A stretch of 64,000 nt of DNA from JBGZEX01 sp041846495. Its GTDB lineage: Bacteria; Bacteroidota; Bacteroidia; Bacteroidales; Marinifilaceae. Shown piece after piece: positions 34,410 to 43,683 of this stretch; within the stretch, counting starts at the first letter, position 1, and each line of letters opens with the position of its first letter. Where the stretch lies: contig JBGZEX010000069.1 of the NCBI GenBank assembly GCA_041846495.1, forward strand, positions 13,123-77,122, written 5' to 3'. The notes under the pieces are model-generated. The model was not told the DNA's origin. It did no database searches and saw only the letters and a list, made by a program, of their open reading frames with translations. A program made the translations under genes and the position numbers.

Positions 34410-36099
34410 AAATTTTTTTTCGGTTTTCCGGAATCAGCGATTGGCGTATTTTATTTTCGTAGGTGTATTATTTTTGCCTTCTTTTTTACTCTTATTTACG
34501 CAGGAAATTTCTTTTTGGAGAATTTTGGTAAGCGTTTCGTTGCCTTTGGGGGCTTATTTGATATTGATGGCTTTGGCGCGAAAACCGGGGAAAATGTTAT
34601 GGCTGTTGTTTCCTTTGGTTTTTTTAGGGGCTTTCCAAATCGTATTGCTTTATCTTTTCGGAGGTTCCGTCATAGGGGTGGATATGTTTTTAAATGTGGC
34701 TACTACGAGTCCGGGCGAAGCTTTCGAATTATTGGATAAACTTTTGCCTGCCATAGCGACCATAGTGGGGGTTTACATACCTGCTCTTATCTTGGGAGCG
34801 GTTTCGATGAAGAATGAAACCGTAGTCTCGAAGTTTTTCCGTCGTTTTTTTATAAAATCCGGTACGATGATTTTGATTTTAGGATTTTTTTCGACGCTCG
34901 TCGTATACGGACGGGAAGAAAATTTTGCCGTAAAATCGGATGTCTTTCCTGTAAATGTGATTTATAATCTGAAGCTTGCTTTTCAAAAATGGTATAAGAT
35001 AAAGCATTATCCGGAAATATCCTCGAAGTTTAAATACAATGCTTTCTCTACCCGCGTTCCGGAATTGAAAGAGATATACGTAATGGTTATAGGAGAAACA
35101 TCTCGAGCTTATAATTGGGAAATATACGGATATCCGAAAAATACGAATCCTTATCTTGCTTCCGATACTTCGTGGATTGTTTATCGGGATGTGCTTACCC
35201 AAAGCAATACTACGCATAAAGTGGTGCCCATATTTTTGTCGCCGGCTTCCGCTGAAAATTACGGTATCGTTTATGAATGTAAAAGTATTATTACAGCCTT
35301 TAAAGAAGCCGGATTCAAAACGGCTTTTTTCTCCAATCAATCGCGAAATCGTTCGTTTACCGATTTTTTCGGAGAAGAAGCGGATGTTTATGTCAATCTT
35401 AACGATTCTTTGAAAACCGGTATGCGGAGGTTTTATGACAGGGAACTCTTGAAATATTTTGAAGAATTTATTTCTTCCGCAGGGAATAAATGCTTTGTCG
35501 TTCTTCATACTTACGGCTCGCATTTCAATTACAACGAACGTTATCCCGAAGACAAAGCTTATTTCCGTCCCGACCGTATCGGAAAAATATCCCTTGAGTA
35601 TCGGGAAAGCTTGACGAATGCTTTCGATAATACCATACGCGGAGTGGACGAATTTTTATACGAGGTGAAAGAAAGTTTGAAACGTACCGGAGCCGTATCC
35701 GCATGCGTATATGCTTCCGATCACGGAGAAGATATTATAGACGATGAAAGAAATTTATTTTTACATGCTTCTCCCGTACCTTCGTTTTATCAATTGTATA
35801 TTCCGTTATTGTTTTGGATGTCGGATGCTTATGTGGAACAATGTTTTTCGGAATACAGGGAGACGAAAAAACACAGGAATACACCCGTGACGACCAATGT
35901 GATTTTTCATTCGTTTTTGGAGATAGGGGGCATTTCGACTCCTTATTTGGACAACTCCCGTTCGGTGGCCGGAACCGCATTTCGGGAGGCTCCCCGGTTT
36001 TATCTCGACGATCACGATAAGGCCCGTCCTTATAATGATTTGGGTATGAAGGAGGAAGATACGGAAATGTTTCGTCGTTTCGGATTGAAATATCCTTGA
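34396..36099 (+). CDS. phosphoethanolamine transferase, EptA/sulfatase superfamily
   Basis: The protein probably transfers phosphoethanolamine from phosphatidylethanolamine to lipid A or another envelope glycan, on the periplasmic face of the inner membrane. The 567-residue protein has five N-terminal membrane helices (to about 172) and a periplasmic alkaline-phosphatase-like domain. The metal and nucleophile motifs are visible: IGETSRAYNWEIYGYPKNTN (Glu234), QSNTTHK (Thr272 or 273), LHTYGSHFNYNERYP and YASDHGE. All look intact. Such enzymes can lower sensitivity to cationic peptides. The acceptor here is not known. Confidence 0.85.
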   Translation: MRHFKNFFSVFRNQRLAYFIFVGVLFLPSFLLLFTQEISFWRILVSVSLPLGAYLILMALARKPGKMLWLLFPLVFLGAFQIVLLYLFGGSVIGVDMFLNVATTSPGEAFELLDKLLPAIATIVGVYIPALILGAVSMKNETVVSKFFRRFFIKSGTMILILGFFSTLVVYGREENFAVKSDVFPVNVIYNLKLAFQKWYKIKHYPEISSKFKYNAFSTRVPELKEIYVMVIGETSRAYNWEIYGYPKNTNPYLASDTSWIVYRDVLTQSNTTHKVVPIFLSPASAENYGIVYECKSIITAFKEAGFKTAFFSNQSRNRSFTDFFGEEADVYVNLNDSLKTGMRRFYDRELLKYFEEFISSAGNKCFVVLHTYGSHFNYNERYPEDKAYFRPDRIGKISLEYRESLTNAFDNTIRGVDEFLYEVKESLKRTGAVSACVYASDHGEDIIDDERNLFLHASPVPSFYQLYIPLLFWMSDAYVEQCFSEYRETKKHRNTPVTTNVIFHSFLEIGGISTPYLDNSRSVAGTAFREAPRFYLDDHDKARPYNDLGMKEEDTEMFRRFGLKYP

Positions 36100-36214
36100 G
36101 ATTGTTTGTTCCTTATGCCCAAGGGGTGAGAGAAATCGGCTCGAAATATGTCGGAACGAGGAATTCTTTGCGGATTTACGGCAAAATTTTTCGGGAGAAG
36201 CATATTTTTTGATT

Positions 36215-36249
36215 TTTGGATATAGATATACCCGTTTGTATTATCTTTG
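36215..36249 (+). promoter_or_regulatory. promoter of purL
   Basis: TTTTTGG with TTTG at 36215-36218 and TATCTTTG at 36242-36249 are 23 bases apart, slightly long. The -7 box ends 32 bases before the purL ATG. Confidence 0.55.
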
Positions 36250-36281
36250 TAAGATATTAATTCGTATAAAGATTGGGAAAT

Positions 36282-39200
36282 ATGTCTGTGGTTTTTTATA
36301 GAAAAGGCGATACGGTTTATGCCGTGGGGTATTCCGGTATCGAAAATTCCTTGGATAGAAGTAAATTGGAATGGTTGTTCGGGAATGCCCGGGTTGTCAA
36401 TGAAAAATTTTTAGACGGTATTTTCATAGGACCCCGTAAGGAAATGATCACTCCTTGGAGTACTAATGCCGTAGAAATCACTCAGAATATGGGTATAAAC
36501 GGCATATTCCGGATAGAGGAATTTATTCGGACGGAGGAAAAAGATGCGGTTTACGATCCTATGCTCAAGGCTTTGTACCGGGGATTGGATGCACGTTGTT
36601 TTGAAATAGAGCGACAACCGGAACCCATCGTATATATCGATAATATAGAAGATTATAATAAAGAGGCGGGGTTGGCGCTTAACGGGGAGGAAATAGATTA
36701 TTTGATTTCGTTGGAGGCCAAACTCGGTCGGAAACTTACCGATTCGGAAGTATTCGGCTTTTCTCAAGTGAATTCCGAACATTGCCGGCATAAGATATTC
36801 AACGGGGATTTTGTCATAGATGGGGTGAAACAGCCCATTTCCCTTTTCGGGATGATAAAATTGACCTCGAAATTGAACCCCAACCGTATCGTATCGGCTT
36901 ATAAAGATAATTGTGCTTTTATTCAGGGGCCCGCAATCGGAGAGTTTGCCCCCGAACGTCAGGATATGCCTGCATTTTTCAGAGTCCGAAAGGTGGATAC
37001 GGTGATTTCTTTAAAAGCGGAAACCCATAATTTCCCGACGACGGTGGAGCCTTTCAACGGAGCCGCTACCGGTACGGGTGGGGAAATACGGGATCGTATT
37101 GCCGGAGGACAGGCCGCCATGCCTCTTGCAGGTACGGCGGTTTACATGACTTCCTATCCCCGTTTGGAATCCGGACGTTTTTGGGAGTCCAAGGTGGAAC
37201 CGCGGCAATGGCTTTATCAATCTCCGCGGGATATATTGATAAAGGCTTCGAACGGAGCTTCCGATTTCGGAAATAAATTCGGACAGCCTCTGATTTGCGG
37301 CTCTCTTCTTACTTTCGAACACGAAGAAAAGGGACGGGTGACGGGATTCGATAAAGTGGTCATGCTTGCAGGCGGGGTCGGTTATGCCAATGCGGAACAG
37401 GCTTTGAAACACAAGCCCGAACCCGGGGATAAAGTCGTGTTGCTCGGAGGTGACAATTACCGCATAGGTATGGGGGGAGGAGCCGTTTCTTCCGTGGATA
37501 CGGGGGTTTATGAGAATGCCATAGAGCTGAATGCCGTCCAGCGTTCGAATCCCGAGATGCAGAAAAGAGTGTGCAACGTGATACGGGCCATGGCCGAAAG
37601 CGACGTCAATCCCATAGTTTCCATTCACGACCACGGAGCCGGCGGTCATCTCAACTGTCTTTCCGAATTGGTGGAGGAAACGGGAGGGAAGATATATTTG
37701 GACCGGCTTCCCGTAGGAGATCCTACGCTCTCTTATAAGGAAATCGTGGGTAACGAATCTCAGGAGCGTATGGGCTTGGTGTTAAAGGAAAAAGATTTGG
37801 ATTTTATGAAGCGGGTGGCCGAAAGGGAAAGAGCTCCTTTCTATGTTATAGGAGAGACTACCGGGGACGACCGTTTCGTTTTCGAAAGTGAAAAAACGGG
37901 ACTCCGTCCTATAGAGCTGGAACTGAAAGATATGTTCGGAAGTTCGCCCAAAACGGTTATGGAAGATTGCCGGACGGAAGAAACTTATGCCGGCCTTGCT
38001 TATACGGAGGATAAGCTGGAGGATTATGTAAAGGCGGTATTGAGTCTGGAATCCGTAGCTTCCAAAGATTGGCTTACGAATAAGGCGGACCGTTCCGTAA
38101 CGGGGCGCATAGCCGTGCAGCAATGTCAGGGACCTCTGCAATTGCCGCTCAGCAATTTGGGGGCGGTCGCTTTGGATTTTACTTCGGGGAGAGGAATAGC
38201 CACTTCTCTCGGACATGCTCCCGCAGCTGCTTTGAGAGATAGTGCCAAGGGGTCCCGGCTGGCCATAGCGGAGGCGCTTACCAATATCGTGTGGGCGGAA
38301 TTGGAGGGAGGACTTCAGGGGGTTTCCCTGTCGGCCAATTGGATGTGGCCTTGCCGGAATAAGGGAGAAGATGCTCGGTTGTACGATGCCGTACGGGCAG
38401 CTTCGGATTTTGCTTCCGCATTGGAGATAAATATACCTACCGGCAAAGATTCGCTTTCGATGACTCAGAAATACAAGGATATGAAAGTTAATGCTCCCGG
38501 TACGGTCATCATATCCGCTGTCGCCGAAGCGAAAGATGTTAGAAGAATAGTATCTCCCGTGCTATCCCCGGATGAAAATACCCTTATCGTATATATAGAT
38601 TTTTCCAAAGATGCCTTCAAATTAGGAGGTTCCGCTTTTGCCCAAACTCGAGGGCGTATAGGGGACGAGGTGCCCGATGTGGCCGAGCCTTCTTATTTCT
38701 ATGCCGCATTCGTAGCTTTGCAGCAACTGATAGGAAGGGGCCTGGTCTTGGCCGGACACGATATATCTTCGGGAGGTATGATTACCGCCCTTATGGAAAT
38801 GTGTTTTGCCGATAATCGCTTGGGAATGGAGATCGACCTTTCTCATATGTCCGAAAAAGATACGGTCAAGATTCTATTTGCCGAAAATCCGGGTGTGTTG
38901 ATTCAAATAGCCGGGGATAACTGCCGTATAGTAGGGGAAATATTGGAAAATTTCGGATTGAATTACTCTTTTATGGGAAAATCCGTACTCAATGGAAAAC
39001 TTTCCCTCAAGTCGACGGATAAGCATTGGAATTTCGATTTGAATGTTTACCGGGACATATGGATGAAGACGTCTTATCTGTTGGATTCCTGCCAGACGGC
39101 GGAGAATATGGCTTCGGAACGTTATAATAATTATAAGCATAACGTATTGGATTATAAATTTCCCGAATACTTCAAGGGAAATTTATCCTTATACGCTTCG

Positions 39201-39965
39201 GAAAATTCCTTACCTAAAGCGAAGGCTGCCGTCATTCGCGAAAAAGGAGTGAACGGAGACCGGGAAATGGCATGGGCTCTTTATCTTGCCGGTTTCGAAG
39301 TGAAAGATGTGCATATGACCGACCTTATGTCCGGAAGAGAGACCCTGGAGGATACGGGGATGATTGTATTCGTAGGCGGATTTTCCAATTCCGACGTATT
39401 GGGTTCGGCTAAAGGATGGGCCGGTGCCTTCCGCTATAACGACAAAGCCCGGACGGTATTGGAGAATTTCTACCGGCGGGAAAATACCCTGAGTTTGGGA
39501 GTTTGCAACGGTTGTCAGTTGATGACCGAATTGGGTTTGATTTATCCGGATAGAGAAAAGCACCCCAAACTCACACATAACAGATCGGGCAAGTTCGAAT
39601 CCGGTTTCGTGAGTGTGGATATCCTTCCCAATAACTCGGTGATGCTGTCGGATTTGGCCGGTTCCCGTTTAGGCGTTTGGATTGCCCACGGCGAGGGACG
39701 TTTCGTCCTGGAAGAAGAGGAGAAAGCTTATGGCATACCCATGAAATATTCCTATGACAATTATCCCGCCAATCCCAACGGTTCGCCTTATGCCGTCGCT
39801 GCGTTATGCAGCGAAGACGGCCGCCATCTTGCCATGATGCCTCATATAGAGCGTTCGCTTTATCCGTGGAATTGGGGATGGTATGATCCGAAACGGAAAA
39901 CGGATGAAATCACTCCGTGGATTACGGCTTTTGTGAATGCCCGGAAATGGTTGGAAAACAGATAA
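36282..39965 (+). CDS. purL: phosphoribosylformylglycinamidine synthase PurL (large form)
   Basis: FGAM synthase converts FGAR, glutamine and ATP to FGAM in purine synthesis. The 1227-residue single chain includes the N-terminal PurS-like part, the catalytic AIRS-like halves (ETHNFPTTVEPFNGAATGTG, GSDFGNKFGQP-type sequence) and a C-terminal glutaminase with the nucleophile in GVCNGCQLM and histidine IAHGEGRF. The ATG at 36282 is preferred to an upstream TTG at 36273. The gene has its own promoter. The enzyme is complete. Confidence 0.97.
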   Translation: MSVVFYRKGDTVYAVGYSGIENSLDRSKLEWLFGNARVVNEKFLDGIFIGPRKEMITPWSTNAVEITQNMGINGIFRIEEFIRTEEKDAVYDPMLKALYRGLDARCFEIERQPEPIVYIDNIEDYNKEAGLALNGEEIDYLISLEAKLGRKLTDSEVFGFSQVNSEHCRHKIFNGDFVIDGVKQPISLFGMIKLTSKLNPNRIVSAYKDNCAFIQGPAIGEFAPERQDMPAFFRVRKVDTVISLKAETHNFPTTVEPFNGAATGTGGEIRDRIAGGQAAMPLAGTAVYMTSYPRLESGRFWESKVEPRQWLYQSPRDILIKASNGASDFGNKFGQPLICGSLLTFEHEEKGRVTGFDKVVMLAGGVGYANAEQALKHKPEPGDKVVLLGGDNYRIGMGGGAVSSVDTGVYENAIELNAVQRSNPEMQKRVCNVIRAMAESDVNPIVSIHDHGAGGHLNCLSELVEETGGKIYLDRLPVGDPTLSYKEIVGNESQERMGLVLKEKDLDFMKRVAERERAPFYVIGETTGDDRFVFESEKTGLRPIELELKDMFGSSPKTVMEDCRTEETYAGLAYTEDKLEDYVKAVLSLESVASKDWLTNKADRSVTGRIAVQQCQGPLQLPLSNLGAVALDFTSGRGIATSLGHAPAAALRDSAKGSRLAIAEALTNIVWAELEGGLQGVSLSANWMWPCRNKGEDARLYDAVRAASDFASALEINIPTGKDSLSMTQKYKDMKVNAPGTVIISAVAEAKDVRRIVSPVLSPDENTLIVYIDFSKDAFKLGGSAFAQTRGRIGDEVPDVAEPSYFYAAFVALQQLIGRGLVLAGHDISSGGMITALMEMCFADNRLGMEIDLSHMSEKDTVKILFAENPGVLIQIAGDNCRIVGEILENFGLNYSFMGKSVLNGKLSLKSTDKHWNFDLNVYRDIWMKTSYLLDSCQTAENMASERYNNYKHNVLDYKFPEYFKGNLSLYASENSLPKAKAAVIREKGVNGDREMAWALYLAGFEVKDVHMTDLMSGRETLEDTGMIVFVGGFSNSDVLGSAKGWAGAFRYNDKARTVLENFYRRENTLSLGVCNGCQLMTELGLIYPDREKHPKLTHNRSGKFESGFVSVDILPNNSVMLSDLAGSRLGVWIAHGEGRFVLEEEEKAYGIPMKYSYDNYPANPNGSPYAVAALCSEDGRHLAMMPHIERSLYPWNWGWYDPKRKTDEITPWITAFVNARKWLENR

Positions 39966-39984
39966 TGATTAAAATTATACGAAT

Positions 39985-40893
39985 ATGAGTATCAGAAAAA
40001 TTAGTGAGATTTTTGAAATTTTGAAATCCTCTCCGGACAAAAAACGTTTGGTTGTGGCCTATGCCAACGATTCGCATTCCATCGATGCCGTATATAAAGC
40101 TGTGAAAGAGGGATTGATAGAAGGTATTCTGGTAGGGGATGAAGAAGTCATAAAAAATATATGTAAGAAAGAGGGATTCGATGCTTCCGATTTCCGTATC
40201 GTTCACGAAACCAACGATCAGCGTTGTGCTGCGAGGGCGGTGGAATTGATATGCAACGGAGAGGCGGACGTCATTATGAAGGGTTTGGTGAGTACGGATA
40301 AATTCATGAGGGCTATTCTGAATAAGGAAAAGGGACTCGTTCCGGAAAAGGCCGTACTCTCCCATGTATCCGTATTCGATATCCCCGCTTATCATAAATT
40401 GCTCATCGTAAGCGATGTGGCCGTAATTCCTCTGCCCGATTTGAATCAAAAGAAGGCGATTATCAAGTATCTTACGAATACGGCCAATGCATTGGGAATC
40501 GACATGCCGAAGATCGCATTGATAGCTCCGAGCGAACAAGTGCTCCCCAAGGTGCAATCTACGGTGGAAGCTGCCATTTTAGCTAAAATGGGGGAAAGAG
40601 GACAGCTTACGAAAGCGGTTTTCGAAGGACCTTTGGCTCTCGATGTCGCCATAGATAAAGAGTCTGCCGAAATCAAAAAGGTGAATTCCCCGGTCGCCGG
40701 CGATGCCGATTGTTTGCTGTTCCCCAATTTGGAGGCCGGTAATGTGTTTTACAAGACTAATACCAAATTGGGAAATGTGACTCTGGGAGCTGTGATGGTG
40801 GGCGCCTCCGTGCCGAGCGTGCTTTCCTCCCGGGGAGATTCGGTTCAAACCAAATTGAATTCGATTGCTTTGGCCGCATTGCTTGCAAAATAA
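39985..40893 (+). CDS. ptb: phosphate butyryltransferase-type phosphate acyltransferase
   Basis: The enzyme exchanges phosphate and CoA on butyryl (or branched/short acyl) groups, giving acyl-phosphate for a kinase to make ATP. The 302-residue length fits Ptb rather than the larger Pta or the malic enzyme fusion. Family patterns are DVIMKGLVSTDKFMRAIL, SHVSVFDIPAYHKLLIVSD, EGPLALDVAID and the C-terminal LFPNLEAGNVFYK. It follows purL by 19 bases, but no butyrate kinase (buk) gene lies next to it, unlike the usual ptb-buk pair. The acyl group cannot be read from sequence. Confidence 0.85.
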   Translation: MSIRKISEIFEILKSSPDKKRLVVAYANDSHSIDAVYKAVKEGLIEGILVGDEEVIKNICKKEGFDASDFRIVHETNDQRCAARAVELICNGEADVIMKGLVSTDKFMRAILNKEKGLVPEKAVLSHVSVFDIPAYHKLLIVSDVAVIPLPDLNQKKAIIKYLTNTANALGIDMPKIALIAPSEQVLPKVQSTVEAAILAKMGERGQLTKAVFEGPLALDVAIDKESAEIKKVNSPVAGDADCLLFPNLEAGNVFYKTNTKLGNVTLGAVMVGASVPSVLSSRGDSVQTKLNSIALAALLAK

Positions 40894-40918
40894 CTCATCG
40901 GATAATCGAACTTTTGGA

Positions 40919-40954
40919 GGGAGGGCTGTTTAACATATATTTAACCGCCCTCCC
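40919..40954. terminator. hairpin after the ptb gene
   Basis: GGGAGGGC (40919-40926) pairs with GCCCTCCC (40947-40954) and the stem extends inward through T/A pairs. A long T-run is missing, so termination may be partial. It separates purL-ptb from trxB. Confidence 0.6.
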
Positions 40955-40966
40955 GTTGGGGCTTAT

Positions 40967-40997
40967 TTTGGAGATTCGGCTCTTATTGGTATTTTTG
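40967..40997 (+). promoter_or_regulatory. promoter of trxB
   Basis: TTTG (40967-40970, in TTTTGG) and TATTTTTG (40990-40997) are 19 bases apart, a full consensus match, ending 28 bases before the trxB ATG. Confidence 0.65.
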
Positions 40998-41025
40998 GTT
41001 TTTGTAATGACTAAAAAATATTGCT

Positions 41026-41973
41026 ATGACAAAAGAACATGTAAAATGTTTGATTATAGGTTCCGGACCTGCGGGTTATACGGCTGCCATATATGCATCC
41101 AGAGCTAATTTGAATCCGGTGGTCTATACCGGAATGCAAATGGGAGGACAGTTGACGACGACGACCGAGGTGGAGAATTTTCCCGGCTATCCCGAAGGGA
41201 TTACCGGTCCCGTACTTATGGAAGATCTTAAAAAGCAGGCGGAACGATTCGGAGCCGATATCCGTTTCGGCGTAGTAACCGATGTGGATTTCTCCGAACA
41301 TCCTCATAGAGTGATTATAGACGGAGATAAAGAAATAGAAGCCGATGCGGTGATTATCGCTACCGGAGCTCAGGCCAAGTATTTGGGCCTTCCTTCGGAA
41401 GAGAAGTTCAAAGGGCTCGGAGTAAGCGGATGCGCTACATGCGACGGATTTTTCTATCGGGGCAAAGATGTTGCGGTTGTCGGTGGCGGAGATACGGCTT
41501 GCGAAGAGGCTACTTACCTTGCCGGATTATGCCGCACGGTATATCTTATCGTACGCAAGAATTATCTTCGGGCATCCAAGGCGATGCAGGACAGAGTGTT
41601 CAATACACCCAACATTAAACTTCTGTTCGAGCATAATACGAAAGAACTTTTCGGAAGCGATATGGGACTTGAAGGAGCCCGCCTGATTTTCCGTAAAGGA
41701 CAGGTGGACGAGGAGGAAAAAGAGATAAAGATAGACGGTTTTTTCTTGGCTATAGGACATACCCCCAATACCGAAGTCTTTAAGAAATTCGTGGAACTCG
41801 ATGCGAACGGCTACATCGTTACGGAAGGAAAGTCCACACGTACCAATATTCCCGGAGTATTTGCCGCGGGAGACGTAATGGATCCCACTTACCGCCAGGG
41901 AATAACTTCTGCCGGAACGGGATGTATGGCCGCCATCGATGCGGAACGCTATTTGGGAGAATTGAATTCCTGA
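41026..41973 (+). CDS. trxB: thioredoxin-disulfide reductase TrxB
   Basis: TrxB reduces thioredoxin with NADPH via FAD. The 315-residue protein has the FAD site GSGPAGYTAAIYASRANL, the redox pair Cys136 and Cys139 in CATCDGFF, the NADPH site VGGGDTACEEATYL and the C-terminal VFAAGDVMDPTYRQ. All elements are intact. It has its own promoter and a strong terminator behind it. It is the general redox supplier and could feed the thioredoxin-like lipoprotein that follows only indirectly, since that protein is outside the cytoplasm. Confidence 0.97.
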   Translation: MTKEHVKCLIIGSGPAGYTAAIYASRANLNPVVYTGMQMGGQLTTTTEVENFPGYPEGITGPVLMEDLKKQAERFGADIRFGVVTDVDFSEHPHRVIIDGDKEIEADAVIIATGAQAKYLGLPSEEKFKGLGVSGCATCDGFFYRGKDVAVVGGGDTACEEATYLAGLCRTVYLIVRKNYLRASKAMQDRVFNTPNIKLLFEHNTKELFGSDMGLEGARLIFRKGQVDEEEKEIKIDGFFLAIGHTPNTEVFKKFVELDANGYIVTEGKSTRTNIPGVFAAGDVMDPTYRQGITSAGTGCMAAIDAERYLGELNS

Positions 41974-41996
41974 TATCGATTTTCTTTATAATTTCG

Positions 41997-42026
41997 GAGG
42001 CTGCCTTAAAGTGCGAAGGCAGCCTC
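41997..42026 (+). terminator. rho-independent terminator after trxB
   Basis: GAGGCTGCCTT and its exact complement AAGGCAGCCTC flank an 8-base loop. A TTAAGG then a T-rich run (GCTTTTTT) follows about 15 bases later. Confidence 0.82.
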
Positions 42027-42065
42027 TTAAGGTATTGCTTTTTTGTCGGATATATTTTAATTGAA

Positions 42066-43025
42066 ATGATGAAATTTGTCGTCGTATGGTTATCGTTATT
42101 GCTTTTTATATCGGCTTGCAAACCGGGATACAGAAATTCGGATAAAACGGTAAAAAGGCATGCCGATTCGTTTCAAGACAGCATTAAATCGGTATTTTCC
42201 TTGCCTGAAGTTCCGGCTGTGATTACCGGTGTTCGGGAACGGAACGACTATATGGCTGCGAATTATTGGAAGAATTTCGATTTTTCGAATACCGGCTTTT
42301 TAAAGGATATGGAGAGTATTTCCGGGATATATATCGATTATATGGACTTATTGGCACGGATAGAGGAAAATAAGGCTGCGGATTGTTTGAAAAAATTGAT
42401 ACGAGCTGCCGAGAAAAATACGGAAATATTCGATTTTTTTTATACGATGAGCGAGCAATATCTGTATCATCCGAATTCTCCCTATCGGAATGAGGAGCTT
42501 TATATTGCCCTTTTGGAAGAGATTGTCAATTCCCGAAACCTTTCGCACGAGCAGAAGGCACGTCCGGAATTCCAGCTTAAAATCGCCTTGAGGAATAGGG
42601 TGGGTACAAAAGCCGCCGATTTTGTCTATCTTACGAAAGAGGGTAGGAAATCCCGTTTATATTCCGTGAAATCGACTTATTTATTATTATATTTCTATAA
42701 TCCGGATTGCGATGCTTGCCGGATTATGACGGAAGAATTGAAAGATGCATCCGTTATCAGCGAACTGATTTTAAAAAACATATTGAAAATCATAGCAGTA
42801 TATCCGGATAGAGATATAAAGGCATGGAAAAACCACTTGAAGGAATTTCCGGAAGATTGGACGGTTGCATATGAAGAATCGCATTCGTTGAATGAAAATA
42901 AGATATACGATCTTAAAGCTATGCCCACGCTTTATCTTCTGGATTCGGATAAAAATGTCCTTTTGAAAGATGCTCCCTCTTATAGGGTGATCCGCTATCT
43001 GGCGGGACGAAATCCCGTATTATAA
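42066..43025 (+). CDS. thioredoxin-like lipoprotein, DUF5106 type
   Basis: The 319-residue lipoprotein has a signal peptide ending LFISAC (Cys18). A helical DUF5106-like region (about 40-175) has MAANYWKNFDF and YHPNSPYRNEELYIALLEE, and a C-terminal thioredoxin fold follows. The redox motif is CDAC (YNPDCDACRIM), with a cis-proline-type LKAMPTLYLLDSDK. This is a TlpA-like architecture, probably a periplasmic disulfide reductase or isomerase. A longer in-frame start at 41922 overlaps trxB and the terminator, so ATG ATG at 42066/42069 is used. Its last 31 bases overlap the convergent GNAT gene. Confidence 0.82.
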   Translation: MMKFVVVWLSLLLFISACKPGYRNSDKTVKRHADSFQDSIKSVFSLPEVPAVITGVRERNDYMAANYWKNFDFSNTGFLKDMESISGIYIDYMDLLARIEENKAADCLKKLIRAAEKNTEIFDFFYTMSEQYLYHPNSPYRNEELYIALLEEIVNSRNLSHEQKARPEFQLKIALRNRVGTKAADFVYLTKEGRKSRLYSVKSTYLLLYFYNPDCDACRIMTEELKDASVISELILKNILKIIAVYPDRDIKAWKNHLKEFPEDWTVAYEESHSLNENKIYDLKAMPTLYLLDSDKNVLLKDAPSYRVIRYLAGRNPVL

Positions 43026-43534
43026 ACCCGGTTGTATAAGGTCGAGATGATTTCGCCGGTATCTTTTTTTATACCGGGCGCTCCCATAAGCCATAGCGGA
43101 AAAGGGGATTCGTCTTTTCTGTAAGGCGGTTGGAGATAAGATTTCGAGATAACGGAGAATCCGTTTCTTTCATAAAATGCTATCCGGCGCCCGGAGATTT
43201 CGTCTTCGGGCGGTTCTACTTCCAATATTGCAGGAGATTGCCGGTTTTTAATCCATGAAATCACCTTGAATCCCAATCCCCGGTTTCTGAAGTCTTCTTC
43301 TATGGCAAAGTGTTCTATATAGGAAAATTCGTTGAAATCCCAATATACCAACAAACCTACATTTTCTTTTCCGTATTTTACGGAATTTATATGCAGGGCT
43401 TTATCGGCGGATATCATATCTTTTAACGTATTCTCCTCTCTTCTTTCCCGATAAGGAAAAGAAGAAACATAAACTCTGAGGAGGGACTCCCAATCGGAAT
43501 CTTTTTTATCCGTAATTCTTTTAATATTCAGCAT
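42995..43534 (-). CDS. GNAT family N-acetyltransferase
   Basis: The 179-residue protein transfers acyl groups from acyl-CoA to an unknown amine. The acetyl-CoA site is IEEDFRNRGLGFKVISWI (R-N-R-G-L-G), followed by ILEVEPPEDEISGRRIAFYERNGF, the usual motif B. I used the ATG at 43534, and 43549 is an alternative that adds five residues. The final codons overlap the 3' end of the thioredoxin-like lipoprotein gene on the other strand. Substrate unknown. Confidence 0.83.
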   Translation of the reverse strand: MLNIKRITDKKDSDWESLLRVYVSSFPYRERREENTLKDMISADKALHINSVKYGKENVGLLVYWDFNEFSYIEHFAIEEDFRNRGLGFKVISWIKNRQSPAILEVEPPEDEISGRRIAFYERNGFSVISKSYLQPPYRKDESPFPLWLMGAPGIKKDTGEIISTLYNRVYNTGFRPAR

Positions 43535-43683
43535 AACAATATTCGACACCGCTAATTTACATAATATTTTCCGATTTCCGAAAAACCGCCGATTATCGTT
43601 GTACGGAACGAGTATGGGAGGTAGACTTCAATTTCATTGAAGAGCGGTGTTAGAGAGCGTAAAAGTCTATCCGGAGAAATGTT

